Of a stretch of DNA of 64,000 nucleotides, positions 32,890 through 44,804 are shown one piece after another (positions within the stretch are counted from its first letter, which is position 1; every line of letters begins with the position of its first letter). The stretch is from positions 1,922,001 to 1,986,000 of the forward strand of contig OX388320.1 of assembly GCA_947579605.1 (NCBI GenBank), given 5' to 3'. The position numbers and the translations under genes were made by a program. The stretch comes from Athripsodes cinereus. Its lineage: Eukaryota > Arthropoda > Insecta > Trichoptera > Leptoceridae. The notes beneath the pieces are model-generated. The model saw nothing but the letters and a program-made list of their open reading frames with translations, ran no database searches and was not told where the DNA came from.

Positions 32890-33610
32890 CATGTACATAA
32901 TTCCTGGAATGCAGACAAGGGTGCAGGTGTACTCGCAATACAATGGAACTTGCGGTGAGCGTGTATTGGTATTCAATTAGCCAATCACGGCGCTGCACAG
33001 AGATGCATCACAGCGTAGGAGGGGTATATGACCAACCCCTCTCTACACCACTCAAGGAACAGCGGAGAAATGTCCTTGAAAGATCAGTGAGTCTCCATCA
33101 GCCATCAGTGGTGAACGGTTATCATCAGCGAGTCGTAGTGAGTAGTCAGTTGTCCTTGGTAGAAGGATTGCTCTTGCCATCACTCAATGACTCATCATCT
33201 GACCTTTAGAGAGACAAGTCGGTCTCTGGTCACCGGACTTCAGTTGAGTCGAGATATTCTCCTCCTGAAGTCATGACGAGCCAACTCTGCACCTGTGTAG
33301 GCTGGTAATTGCCTCCAGGAGCCTCGGACGTGGGACTTCGCCCTCCCAGCACTGCGCCAAGGGGCGCCTTCTTCAACTTGTTTGCCTCTAGGCATTTTCA
33401 TGCCAGAGGCGCCCTCATCGTGGGATCCATTACAATCATCGTAAAGTGAAATTTAATTATTTTAAAAGTGCTACGTTTTCGTTTTTATTCAAATAATAAT
33501 CAAGTGTGTTTTTTTATATTGGGATAATTACGTGTGCACAGACAATACGGGGTAGTGAGTAAGTCGTAGTATTGTGTTGCTGTTTAAACGTGTGTTTGTA
33601 ATAGTGGTAA
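32890..33610 (+). promoter_or_regulatory. GC-richer segment: possible solo LTR or promoter with first exon
   Basis: In order: AGCCAATCAC (CCAAT-like, 32980), GGGTATATGACC (TATA-like, 33025), CATCAGTGGTGAACGG and GAGTAGTCAGTTG (initiator-like), a strong hairpin at 33384-33410, ACGGGGTAGTGAGTAAG, and a donor-like GTGGTAAGAAT at 33604. An 88-codon frame at 32943 has no known motif. Clear TG...CA ends and a target duplication were not found, so LTR against host promoter stays open. Confidence 0.4.
33384..33410 (+). other. Strong hairpin GCCTCT...AGAGGC
   Basis: GCCTCT-A-GGCAT, loop TTTC, ATGCC-AGAGGC: 11 bp with one bulge, GC-rich against an AT-rich background. Confidence 0.7.
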
Positions 33611-33976
33611 GAATTTTTTTATTTTTAATTAAATGTTTGTTTAAAATTCATATTTGCCTTTTACACTTTCGTCCATTTGCACATAACTTGTCGTCTCTTA
33701 TTTATATAGCCTCACTGTATAATTTAATCGAGACCATTTTATTGTTTTAACTCCTGGAGTGCTGTGGGTAGCCCAGTAGAGTCTCAGCCGTTGGCATTTT
33801 TGGCATAATATTTTATTTATTTTATCCTCAACCAAAACCATTCTTTCACTCTCTCTCACCCCCCCCCCCCATATCAAGTTTAATAAATTTAAAATTTATA
33901 AAAAGAAAATACCTACCATAAATATTCACATTTTTTTGTTTAACTAAGTTATGGGCACAACGCACATACAAAAAAA

Positions 33977-34112
33977 CCGATAAGACATGTTGATTGTAGA
34001 ACCTTGTTTACACGATGTTACATGAGAAATACTCCTTTCTTACTTTTTTCAATTAGAAAATTCACAATGTTACATTTTGTAAACATAGCAATCTACCTAT
34101 ATGTCTGATTGG
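33977..34112. mobile_element. MITE family M1, shorter copy
   Basis: Arms resemble M1 at 17.1 kb: CCGATAAGACAT, GTAGAACCTTGTTTACAC, and inverse TGTAAACATAGCAATC, ATGTCTGATTGG. Confidence 0.55.
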
Positions 34113-34800
34113 TTTTTGAAAAGACCATAGTTTAACTAAATAATTATCAACTTTATTTACTTAGTTTTAAATCTGTATTCATATTCACACAACAATATTT
34201 TAGAGTAGTCATTACACGCTTTTTTCTCAAAATCCATTTGTGGAATTCATTAATATTTGATGTATGGCAACACTGCACATTGTTGAACAATCTTTTACCA
34301 ATTTTTATTTATGTTAGCCAATAATTTTATTTCCATCAAAATTTTCAATTCTATTTCAAATAAAGTGTCGCTCACGTAAATATCAAATTGGGGCGGTTGT
34401 CTTTATTAGTTGATTATTCTATTATAATAGGAACTTTTTTAAACATGTTTGGTAATAATAATTCATGGGTGATTTCACTTACCATTGTCTCAGTAAATTT
34501 CGAAGAATAGTGCCCGTTTCAGCTAATTATTAAATTGATGTATTCTCTTACCTGAAACAAACAAAAAATAATATTAAGCTAATACAATGAATCATTCACA
34601 CATTACTATTAGCTAATCGACAGCCGGAGAGCTTAAACCCAAGATCTGTTGTTTGAAAACCTAAAACTCCACATACCATCGAACTAAAGATCACCTCAAG
34701 CTAATTAGTTTAAATACTGCTAATACCTAGTCTTATTAATAATATCGGCAACATTATTAAATTCACTGTGTCGGTGTTTAGGTAGTAGAATTCCATAACG

Positions 34801-34961
34801 AAATAAATAAACAAGCGTTTTATTCTACTATTGATTTAATTTATGAGAGAGACGTCTTTCGTCTTATGAGGACATTGTGATTGACAATGTCCTCATAAGA
34901 CGAAAGACGTTTCTCTCATAAATTAAATCAATAGTAGAATAAAACGCTTGTTTATTTATTT
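34801..34961. mobile_element. Long foldback made of PLE-like ends
   Basis: Arms 34801-34878 and 34884-34961 are almost perfect reverse complements with a 5-nt loop. Each contains GTCCT/AAGAC, then CGAAAGACGT. The sequence before the left arm (GTGTCGGTG, GTAGAATTCCATAA) matches the 10.2 kb fragment. Confidence 0.75.
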
Positions 34962-34984
34962 CAACATTATTAAACCAAGTCTTA

Positions 34985-35240
34985 CTATACATTGTATTGT
35001 TAGTTTGGACATGTGGAGCGAATGAATAAAGAAAAGACCTGAAAGAGGGGGTTTTTGAAAACGCGGACGTCCGACATTTACGATGTTGGAATACATGAAT
35101 CAAGTTCTCAAGGAAGGCTGCATGTTGAGTTAAAGGAATCGTCGTATATGTATAAGAAATTGCATGAATGTGGAAGAAGCGAAAGGACTATGTATAGACA
35201 GCGCTAACAGATGCTAATATGGCATTCCATTCTCTATGTT
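34985..35240 (+). mobile_element. LINE L-C 3' fragment, plus orientation
   Basis: TTTGGACATGTGGAGCGAATG, AAACGCGGACGTCCG, ATGAATCAAGTTCTCAAGGA and TGTGGAAGAAGCGAAAGG correspond to the reverse of the 28 kb copy; many lesions. Confidence 0.6.
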
Positions 35241-35244
35241 TATC

Positions 35245-36300
35245 TCACATGGGATAAGACGTGACGGTTAAGAATTCAGGAGTGCACAGACTTACAGGGA
35301 ACAGGGGCCACTCGGGAAGATTATTTGTGAGCCAAGAACGGGCCGCTATAAGAAAATTAACACTAAAAGTTTTAATTTCAAGAAATGCTCACACATTCAA
35401 ATTTCTACCCCCCCCCCCGTCACCGAATTTTCAAAATGGTATAGGAATAAAAAATATTTCAAAAATTTCTCGGGTTTTCTTAAAGAATATTTCTCACGGT
35501 ACTTTCTTCCAGAATGTACCGGAAATCTGTACCGACTATTGTTTGTGTCAATACCGGATACTAAATGTTACATACGTGTTTGAATTTCTTTTATTGTACT
35601 GCAACAATGATACCCTATAAAGGAGAAAAACAGGTACTTAACAGTTAAATAAAGAAGGTTGCTATTCATAGTAGCTCCATACCGTGATAATACTTACATA
35701 ATGCAAGTACCTAATGTAAATAGTAGGTATGTATGTAGATAAGTATGGCAAAATGCACTGAGCTATAAATTATGATTATCGACAATCTTAAGACCCTAGA
35801 GAGAGTGTTGCAAGTTGCAATTTCAACGGAAAACTAAGAGAGGAGAGCTTAAAAAGTTATTACACATCAGCTACACCTACAACTTAGTGTGAAATGAGAT
35901 TTTGTTACAAAATTTATGATAGATTATATTACGATGTGAATTATATTATTTTCTTCAGTTTACGTGTTCTTACATATTATATTATTACATTATCTACGTA
36001 GAAACTAGACTTGTCATTAACTTGTAAACTTTGTCAAAAAATACGTTGCTTGATAAAATATTTATGATATTTAATATGTTAGTTAACTTGTAACCTTGCC
36101 ACCTTTTTTTGGAGGGCCACTACTGCACTCCAACGATGTGAAACATTTCATGCCAAGACAAATCGTGAGTAAATGACGCACGTAGACCTTGAATATGATA
36201 TATAAAACAGAAAGATGTCACAATAGAACTGCGTCGCAGTGACACAAAGGATACAATATCCCTTGACCTTTATACAAAAGAAAAACTTTTTGTAATTAGT
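35245..36300. other. Unassigned stretch with a 119-codon open frame
   Basis: The frame at 35261-35620 crosses a run of nine C and a low-complexity part and shows no family motif. Probably not a gene. Confidence 0.4.
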
Positions 36301-36304
36301 TTTT

Positions 36305-36950
36305 ATTTGAAAAGTTAGTCCGCTAGCTACCCCACTCTTGGGAAATGTTGTGATGGTATTTGAGAATGTATTATTTTTAAGTATTATACAACAATTTCAT
36401 TAAATTATGTAAAAAAATCTTAAGTAACGATTTTTATCGTACGGTCTATTTTAATTTTAGTTTTCCATTCAATGAATCTACTGATATACCATCACGGCAT
36501 ATCCCTCGAATGGGGTAGCCAGCAGATCAGCTGCATGTAATAAACATACAAGTTGTCCTCTCCGTGCCAATTAAAAATAATGATATTCAGGATAAATGGC
36601 AAACTACAACGCTGAATTTAAGATGTAAAATGTCTTCACTTTTTTGAACACTTGCCTTTAACAGGATACTTAGAAACTTTGTAGCAACATTAAAAACATA
36701 TTATTAATGTAATGTCCTAGAATAATTGATGAATTGAACAATGTCCTTGAGGTGCTTTAGCACGTAAACGACACATTAATGTTGTCCAATAATAATAATA
36801 ATAATATTGTGAGTGGATGCCATTGAGTAGCAAACCCCAGCGATGAATTCAAGAAGTAGAATGTCTTTATTTTTTTGAACACCTGCCGTTTATATGACAT
36901 TCGAAAATTTATCGATGAAAGTGGGTGGTGAATTTTTTAAGGGTGCTCAC
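36305..36950. mobile_element. Cluster of three R1 copies
   Basis: Plus 3' piece 36305-36360; minus near-complete 36480-36680; minus 5' piece 36822-36950. TAATAATAATAATA separates the last two. Confidence 0.7.
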
Positions 36951-37297
36951 AACTAAGCAAACGCTCCTCGCAAGAATTCGAAGCGTTAGCATGAGTTTTA
37001 TTGCGACAGGAATTGCACCTACTTAGTAACAATGAAATACTTATTCCTTTATGGAGGATATTCTCTGAAAGTTCTGCTATCTATGCAAAAAAAAACACGT
37101 GAATAAGTATGACCTATCTATCTATAGCATCACAGTATTTCCAACAAATGCAGTTGCTAATGGATATACTTCATGTAACAAAAAAACAGATTGCAACCTT
37201 CGATACAAGATAGGTAACATACATATTTCATTATTATTTTTTTAATGTTTGACACAATCGGTTCCAATTATCTGTCTATCCGTTACTATCTTTGACA

Positions 37298-37455
37298 CAA
37301 TTTGGGTCTCTTAGACTGGATTTACTTACTAATGGTCTGTTTCAATAATCTATCTATCAGTTACCTACTATCAGTTAAAATAGATTTCAACTGATAGTAA
37401 CGGATAGATAGATTATTGAAACCGACCATAAGAAGTGTGGATGTTCCTCATATTT
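37298..37455. mobile_element. Inverted-repeat family A fragment hosting a MITE
   Basis: TTGACACAATTTGGG, GACTGGATTTACTTACTAA and AGAAGTGTGGATG match both ends of the 59.3-60.7 kb element. Confidence 0.65.
37333..37428. mobile_element. PIF/Harbinger-like MITE, 96 bp, TAA target duplication
   Basis: Arms about 42 bp starting TGGTCTGTTTCAATAATC; TAA at 37330-37332 and 37429-37431. The uninterrupted site can be seen at 59325 and in inverse near 60650. A decayed half copy lies at 37260-37295. Confidence 0.85.
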
Positions 37456-37626
37456 TTTGATTTTTAAACTACCCTTGATTAATCTTTCAAATCATTTCAG
37501 CTCCCGAAACGATCTGATCGGTTACGGCAAACCCCCCGATTTGAGTGATTTGTGACCGGATACGATCTAAAACAAGATAAATTGAAAAAAATAATTTAAT
37601 AACTTTTCAATGAGTAAATACTTTAA

Positions 37627-38611
37627 GGCCTAACGCATCAATATATAGATAAAAGTTGTAGTTAGCTATCTAAAGGATAAATATATCTTATGGATAAAGT
37701 GATGGTTAAATTTATTTGCCGCATCAATCTAAAACTATCCAGTGGATAGCTATCCACCAGTCTTAAATGTTGGCTACACTGAAATCGTATGTTTTGTCTA
37801 TGGTTTTAGCTTGATCTTCGTTTGGCGCCAATTTTGCTCCCACTCTAGCGTATATTTCGTTATAAATATTTATTATTTGCAAATCAAAAGAGATTTTAAT
37901 ATAATAATAAACTTATATAATTGTAAAAATATGCTTCCAGGTAAAGAAAAAATATTGTTAAATCTATTTTTACATATATTACGAAATACTTTGCTTGGAA
38001 ACAACACTCATAGCTCGAAACATTATATTAGGATTTTACTTTTGTTATTTTTCAGTTAAAATTTTAAGTAATTTTTTGTTATTTATTAATACATTCTACC
38101 ACATTTTGAATACATTTTTATACAAAATATCATACATTTTTGTAGTTGATAAAATATGCATATAATCTGATAATGCCATCTACCGTATATAGCTAAAAGT
38201 ATTACGTGAATCGATTCTACGAAAACAAAAATGGCGGTTATGTCATCTTTCCTTCAAAGTAATCACCGCGTTATTTGTGGAATATTTTCTTTGAGATGGT
38301 TGAAACAATGATTTAACAACATTTTTAAACATAATACGACATTGTTGAACGTCAAAAAATACTCATACTCGATGTATGAAGCAAAAACAACACATAACGC
38401 ATCCTTCACAGCTGTTCACAAACGACGCCATTTTGATAATTGGGACGATTTAACCTAAGGATAAATTTTATCCACAACTTTAAGATGTAGTTAAAAATGG
38501 CGTCGTTTATCCTAGGGATAGGCCGTATCTTTACATTGATGCGGCAAATATCCTAGAGATAGGCTTATCCTCAGGATAAATTTATCTATCTACAGATTGA
38601 TGCGTTGGGCC
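37627..38611. mobile_element. PIF/Harbinger-like non-autonomous element, 985 bp
   Basis: Ends GGCCTAACGCATCAAT and inverse ATTGATGCGTTGGGCC, with TAA on both sides (37624-37626, 38612-38614). Subterminal copies of GCCGCATCAAT and TATCC/GGATA occur in both arms. The 105-codon frame at 37742-38059 has no transposase motif. Confidence 0.82.
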
Positions 38612-39380
38612 TAAGTGATTTTTGAAAAAGAACACAATGTTGGAAATACCTTAACTTTAATTGAAAAAAAAAGTGTTTTTTTTGACGAATTGAAAATCAA
38701 ATGGAATTTTATTATCTTAGTGAAATATAAACTTTGCCAGTTGATAATGATTTTAGCGTTTAGTATTAAAGAGTAGGTAGGTTAGTTTGAATGCTTTTCA
38801 AAAAAAAAAAATATTAGTTGGAACCCTTTTACTCTCAGATGACGATACTTCATCTCGATGTTTTATAAACACCCCCGCCTTTTACATGGCTATTGAATAC
38901 GAACAGAAAAAAATGGTAGATATATTAATTTTAACCAGGATCTCTAACGAAAAAAATACATACCTGCTCATTACTTAAAAAATTACCTACAAATATTTAA
39001 TTTCAATAAAAAAAAATACATAAAATAGTTAAACCAATCGATATTTTTTTACCTTGCGATATTGTATGTTAAAAGTGTCACACATTATTCATTAATATGC
39101 CATTATGAACTTCTAATAAGAGCACGAATTGGGTCACAATTTACGTGCAAAATATTCATTCATTGTCAAGAACAAACTAAAAAATAATTATTTTTTTTTA
39201 TATTGTGTTTACACCAACAATCTTTTCATTACTGTCATGGAAAAACAACCCTTGATCTTATTTAATTTTATAAGAAATATAGCTGAAAATAGTTTGTTTC
39301 AAATTATCGTGTTCTAGGTACAGAGCAACAATGTAATAGTATGTTGTAGTATGGGATGATAAATGGTTTCAATGTTACAG

Positions 39381-39456
39381 AAAGTTCCTAATAAGAATAT
39401 AGTCAATGTTAAGGGAACAATATATGTAGGGACATGTGGAGAAGCGCTACACTATT
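39381..39456 (+). other. Weak candidate terminal exon
   Basis: After CAATGTTACAG the phase-0 frame gives K-V-P-N-K-N-I-V-N-V-K-G-T-I-Y-V-G-T and ends at TAA. N-V-K-G-T recalls the host module, but exon 7 ends in phase 2, so at least one exon would be missing between. Confidence 0.15.
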
Positions 39457-39830
39457 AAATTTATATTTTATCAAAACTATTATTTTCACACAAATAGAGA
39501 TGAAAATATTATTTATTATCATCGAAAAAAAATGTATTTGTTGCTTTTCTCAAGAAATTCTCCATTACGTGAAAATTTAGATTAACATACTTACTGTGAT
39601 TAACGAAATCTTCTCCCTTTTTTAAACTCAAGCAAATAAGGCATTTTTTTAAATTGTTTTATTTTGATATAAATAATTGTTTAAAATTCCGATCATATTT
39701 AATATATATGTACCTACTAAACAAAAATCATTTCAAAAATACTTTTCTATATTCAAAGAAATTAAAAACCATTAATATTTTAATGAGAAATCATTTGCTA
39801 TATCATCTGATACCCATATGGGGGCCCGTA

Positions 39831-39942
39831 GTCAAAACACATTTTAGCGTTAAGTTTTCGTTAGAATATAGACGACGTTGCGAAAAAGTGTCAATTTTCG
39901 CAGCTACTAGTGTATTTTAGTAACGCTAAAATGTGTTTTGAC
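39831..39942. mobile_element. Short MITE-like inverted repeat
   Basis: 22-bp perfect arms starting GTCAAAACACATTTTAGCG at 39831-39852 and 39921-39942. Confidence 0.7.
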
Positions 39943-40554
39943 TGTCGTAATTTACTGTTGCCGCAATATTCGATGAAATATGAATTCGTTTACATCTCGT
40001 TTCTATTAAAACTTTAGTATAATAATAATAATATAATAGCTAGTGTGTCGTGTCAACACTATGATACTTGTATCTTTGGAACTCTACTGTCACTTGCAAC
40101 AACAAAACCTTTCTATATTACCATCTCCTTCTCACACTCTCTCTCTTGCCTGTTTATACCAATGTGTAATATATATGAGCACCAGAACGTGACAGCAATA
40201 TGATGATCTAGTAGAATAAGTAATAAGTAATGAAACTATTGTCTGTCGAGTAACATCGTTTGTCACGTGATGTTTTGAAAATGGAACAACAGCACTGTAG
40301 TACTGTTACATATTATTACAGTTAGCGTGTTCGTTTTTTAAATAAAATTAATCAAATTAGGAATAGAATTTGTTTTTTTTATATTAAGTATTCGGTTACT
40401 TGAAATACAAATTACCAGATTTTCATCGATGTATTTTAACAATTAAATTTACCAGATTTCATTCAATAACTTTATGATTTTAATTTATCATATTATTTAT
40501 TTTTTTGATTTTTTTTTATTTTTTTGATAAATGTAAAAAAGAATGAATGATGAC

Positions 40555-40765
40555 AGAATGACCAAGAAGATATAGGTATTTGGCTTAGAAGAATGGTGCT
40601 CGAAGACGTGACAGTCTGTGGATGAAATAGCAAAATCATTTAAATGAAATCTACAGGACGGTCACGTGTTGAGCACATTGAACAGGAAATGATACATAAA
40701 GAATTGTATGACAGTGACAGAAGCAAAAACCAGAAGTTTTCTGTGAGGGAAGCGGCGTGATGGTA
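40555..40765 (+). mobile_element. LINE L-C 3' fragment
   Basis: CTACAGGACGGTCACGTGTT, GAGCACATTGAACAGGA and ATGACAGTGACAGAAGC parallel 60725-60800; ends GGCGTGATGGTATTTATG. Confidence 0.65.
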
Positions 40766-41039
40766 TTTATGTGATGTAAAAAAGCAATTTATTGCATATT
40801 GCATGAGTTGTGTCCATCCCGCATGTTTTGACACGATGAAGATGAATTGTTTGTTTATTTTATGCAGAGAGTATACTCCATTTGTGGAAAATGTCGTAAT
40901 GGTAAAAACCTTTCACCTGCAACACTTTTTAAACAATTTTTTTTATGATTTAAGTAGAACAATATGTAGAATAGTATACTAGCGGAATCTTCTGTTAGAA
41001 GGGCTATTCAAATGCAATATTTTAATCTGGCTAGAGATA

Positions 41040-41312
41040 TTGATCTCACATTGACGAAAGTCTCATACCTATAAAGGTCACGTGCTGCGTCGAGAAAAGT
41101 ACCGTCTCCTCCGACTTATATTGGAGGGCTCGATAGAGGGAAGACGGGAGTTGCCAGAAAGTAGATGTCCTGGCTGCGCAACATTAGAGAGTGGACCGGA
41201 ATGAGGACGGTGGATGACCTGTTCAGGGCAACACAGGACAGGGAGGTTCTTGCCGGAGTCATCGCCAACGTGGAGATACCTGACATGGTACAGGAAGAAG
41301 AAGAGATATCGA
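41040..41312 (+). pseudogene. LINE L-E 3' fragment, GAA tail
   Basis: Readable as H-V-L-R, K-Y-R-L-L-R-L-I-L-E-G-S-I-E-G-R-R-G, M-S-W-L-R-N-I-R-E-W-T-G-M-R-T-V-D-D-L-F and D-R-E-V-L-A-G-V-I-A-N-V, a common LINE C-terminus, followed by AGGAAGAAGAAGAG. Confidence 0.75.
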
Positions 41313-41351
41313 TTTAGTTTACTTACATTGACATATCATATATATCATATC

Positions 41352-41452
41352 ATCGCGCTCAACGCTCCTCTCGGGAGCATAGGACAGAAACCAGCCTCCT
41401 CCATTCAGAGCGTCTCTGTGCCAATTGCGTCCCTCTTTCACAATACATCGTT
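41352..41452 (-). mobile_element. LINE L-A 3' fragment
   Basis: Reverse-oriented L-A end. The part between GCGTC and CCCTCTTTCACAATAC is deleted compared with 18300-18380. Confidence 0.7.
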
Positions 41453-42289
41453 ACTTGACATACGCGGAGTTTAGATGGAAAATTGAGTACCTATTTATTG
41501 TAGTTTTGTCATCTGAATGTCTAGTTGAGTTCAACGTTTAAGGTTATCATCTGGGATCGCATTGACCCTCAGCTGTAATGATTGTCTTATTGCCTTTTAT
41601 AATAAAAATGTTTTTTTTTTCACATGTCCCCATAAAATTAATTAACTAGTGTTGAAAAGAAGACTAATATAATAATATAAAGAAGAGCACTTATCAGCTG
41701 TCAAGAGGAGACCACAATGACGCCAGCTCTGAATGAGTATTCCAATTCTATTATATTAATACTCTTTGTCTTTCACCCTTGTGGCGCGGTGACTTATAAA
41801 CTGAACGGAAAAAATAATGGGAATTTATCTACTACCATTGACCTAATAGACTAGTAGCGCAGTATAATTTGTCGAATGTCCCTAAATTAATGATAATGTT
41901 ATGCTGTTTCGTTCCATAGCATTAATATGACTATAGTCTTTTTTCTATATCTTTAAGAGTAACTTAACAATGAAAAAAAATAATGTCCAATTAAAGTCTG
42001 CAACACAAAAGATATTACCTGTGTATCCATATAAACATAATATAAACAAACATTGGTGATCGTCGTAAATAGGCGGTGCACATCTTATATAAATGAACCA
42101 TCACTATATTTTGTATCAACATACTTTTTTTTTTTATTTATTTATTTCTAAAAAATTAACATTGTAAAAATATAACACATTCATAAATAACACTGTTGAC
42201 TTCTAATATAAAGACCCCAGACAGCAATTATATGCTGGTATAAGGAATTTCATTACAGCATCTACATCTAAAGACTTGATCTTCGTCTT

Positions 42290-42506
42290 CTTCTTATGAG
42301 TTTAACCGATCATATTCGTATCTCAAGGCCCATGAGATCGGGTCGTCCAACCCTAAGCCAAGTCCTTGCAACCTGCCGATGTCTAAATGTTTGAGATATG
42401 TATTCACCACGTTGTCTTGGTCAGCACCACAAACACATAATGGAGAGTCTACGAGTTCCCGTTGATGTAGGTGTAACGCTGTGCATCCGACTTGATGATA
42501 TATTGG
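42290..42506 (-). pseudogene. LINE L-F 3' end
   Basis: V-G-C-T-A-L-H-L-H-Q-R, D-S-P-L-C-V-C-G-A-D-Q on the minus strand match the 53 kb copy; the His-Cys part is lost by a deletion. A reverse GAAGAA-type tail is at 42284-42297. Confidence 0.7.
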
Positions 42507-42960
42507 TCGCAAAATTTTATTGGACGCATTACCAATTTTTCCTTTGAATATCCAGTCTATATTAAATGTCCTTGACTGCTACACATTTTTTTTTGTTCCA
42601 GAAACAAACAGATCATTAATAACTCTGTTTCATAATCCAAAAAGTCTCTTGCCAAAAAGACACTTTTTGGATCAAAAAATCTCTAGTAAAATATTGCATT
42701 TGATTATCAACTCTTACAACGTTAATCCCTTTTTTCGAACACGTTTTTTTTGTCGGTTAAATCTTGATAATGAATGTGACACATCTGAGAAGTTAGGTAC
42801 AGCCGATATAGTTCAAGGGGTGTTTTTCACTGAGAATATGGGACATCGACGACTAAATATTAGGTATGTTACTAACAGTGTCCGCTTTGTGAACAGTCGA
42901 GGAAAGGGGTATTCTTTTTCTCCTTTATACCTCACAAAATTTCGCATAGTGGTATTTTCG
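42507..42960 (+). other. Repeat followed by an unexplained 148-codon open frame (42520-42966)
   Basis: The first 70 bp match 16717-16783. The open frame beyond encodes a peptide with F-H-N-P-K-S-L, H-L-I-I-N-S-Y-N-V-N-P-F-F and a C-terminal basic stretch. No family recognised; there is no acceptor or donor I would trust. It could be a decayed transposon ORF. Confidence 0.3.
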
Positions 42961-42961
42961 G

Positions 42962-43150
42962 TATAGCCAGAGGACTAACTGCATTGAAAAAATATACAAT
43001 TGTCCTATTCGTGCCAACAAAAGTAAAAGACATCTGGGTGAATGGCAAATCTCATAGATGAACTTAAGATGTAAAATGTTTTTATTTTTTCGAACAACTG
43101 CCATTTACTTACTAACACTTACGGAAAAGTGGGAGATCAATTTATTCGTC
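42962..43150 (-). mobile_element. R1 copy
   Basis: ATAGCCAGAGGACTAACTGC to AAAAGTGGGAGATCAATT. Confidence 0.7.
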
Positions 43151-43835
43151 ATCAATCATTATTGTGTCTATCATAGATATTTCATTATTCTCAATGACAT
43201 CCACTCGTTTGCGAGTGACGTAGAAGTAAGTAATTTACAGTTACGTCATATTTTTTAGGATTTTCCTCTTAACTTCAAATATTTATTTCCAAGAGCACTA
43301 TGGTATTTTCATACAAATACGGCATCAATTACATACAAAAAACTTTGAGTATCCGCCTAGTTTTCGATGAAGTTGTCAATTTGTAAATACTATTTTTACA
43401 AAAACTTTTGTAAAATTTAGGCTTTTTCAAGATTAAAAGATAAAGTTTTTAACATATAATAACTAAACATTAGTTAGATATATAATATAACACATTCTGT
43501 AGTCTTAGATTTTCAACTCGTTCTTATCTAAAGGAAAGCTGTCGGAACTATTTATCAGATGTTTGGTTACTTATAAAATTGGAACAAAACTACTTATCTG
43601 GAAGCTTATCAAAGTTATAAATATATTGGTGGTTTTTCAAGTTATTTTGTGTGCTTATGAACAATTTTGTACAAACATTTTTTTTTTCAGGTCAATAAAG
43701 CTAACTGTATTTATTTATTTGTTTACATTTGCAAACGGTGCAAGTCTTTTATTTATTTATTCTTTCCTGTACATTGATTAAGAGCAAATTTACACAAAAA
43801 TACATTCCAATAAATAACATTCATAAATCAACAAG

Positions 43836-44012
43836 AGTTCGTCGGTAGCCTGGAGGTAGAGTCTCGGCCTCGTGAACAAGGGGTCCGTGGTTCGATACCA
43901 GATACTGACAAACTCCCCTTTCGCGACACAAGCTTTTAGTAGCTTACTGTGAAAGGTGTATAAGGTTGTATTTGGGTTTATAACAAACAAACCCAGATAT
44001 ATCTTTTTAAAA
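43836..44012 (+). mobile_element. SINE-II copy
   Basis: Head GTTCGTCGGTAGCCTGGAGG, B box GGTTCGATACC, end CAGATATATC then an A-rich tail. Confidence 0.8.
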
Positions 44013-44024
44013 AAATATATATAA

Positions 44025-44082
44025 AGAGGACGAGTTTATCGTAGAGGCGCGATTTCTTCCAACTAACCCGATTACATGCAAC
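44025..44082 (+). repeat. Dispersed repeat shared with 31978-32036
   Basis: It directly follows the SINE-II copy at 43836-44012. Confidence 0.65.
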
Positions 44083-44601
44083 TTCAAATATAAATATTTG
44101 ATCCACGTGATTAAACCACAGACATCTGTTTTTTCACACACCCCCTCTTTTTGATATTTTTTTTTCAGTAAATTTCAGTTTCAAAAAATAAATAATTACT
44201 CTCAATCACTCTGTCTCTCTCTCTCTTCATTATAATTTGACATATTATTACATCTATCTGAAACCATAATCGACATTTTATGTACCTACATAGACGGCAA
44301 ACCTTATTGAAATTATGTTGGTTTATATTAATTAATTTTAATTAGATACGTTATTGTCTAATTACGCTATCAATCAAGATAATCTAATGACTAAAACATA
44401 TGACAATGCTCAGTTGTAATATCGTATTGTTATATTCATGGGATTGAGTATGTAATTTCTTGACAATACATACAATAATTATATCACAACTTCCACAGTA
44501 TGCTTTCATAATAATTTAGACATTTGGTACAAAACTAAATCACTTTCACTAAAAATCAGTTTTGCAGCAGATTTTCAGAAAATTTATTAATCAGAAGTTC
44601 G

Positions 44602-44782
44602 AGTTCGTCGGTAACCTAAAAGTAGAGTATCGGCCTCGTGAACAGGGATCCGTGGTTTGTTCCCAGGTGCTGGCAAACTCATCTTTCACAACACAAACTT
44701 TAAGCTCACTGTGAAAGGTGTATAAGGTTGTGTTTGGATTTATAGCAAAACTCAGATATATCTCCTTTTTTTTTAAAAAAAA
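44602..44782 (+). mobile_element. SINE-II copy, diverged B box
   Basis: GTTCGTCGGTAACC, B box altered to GGTTTGTTCCC, end CTCAGATATATCTCC and an A run. Confidence 0.78.
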
Positions 44783-44804
44783 AAAAGTATTTATTATTGT
44801 ATAA

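Noticed and set aside
33868..33882. Run of C as a functional element
   Set aside because: Simple homopolymer; a similar one is at 35408 without shared context.
35261..35620. 119-codon frame as a gene
   Set aside because: Crosses a poly-C run and low-complexity DNA, no motif, overlaps the end of a LINE L-C fragment.
37742..38059. 105-codon frame taken as a transposase
   Set aside because: No DDE or DNA-binding motif; it lies in a non-autonomous element.
43836..43910. Possible tRNA gene
   Set aside because: Same box pattern as three other SINE-II copies with a shared 100-bp body and A-rich tail.
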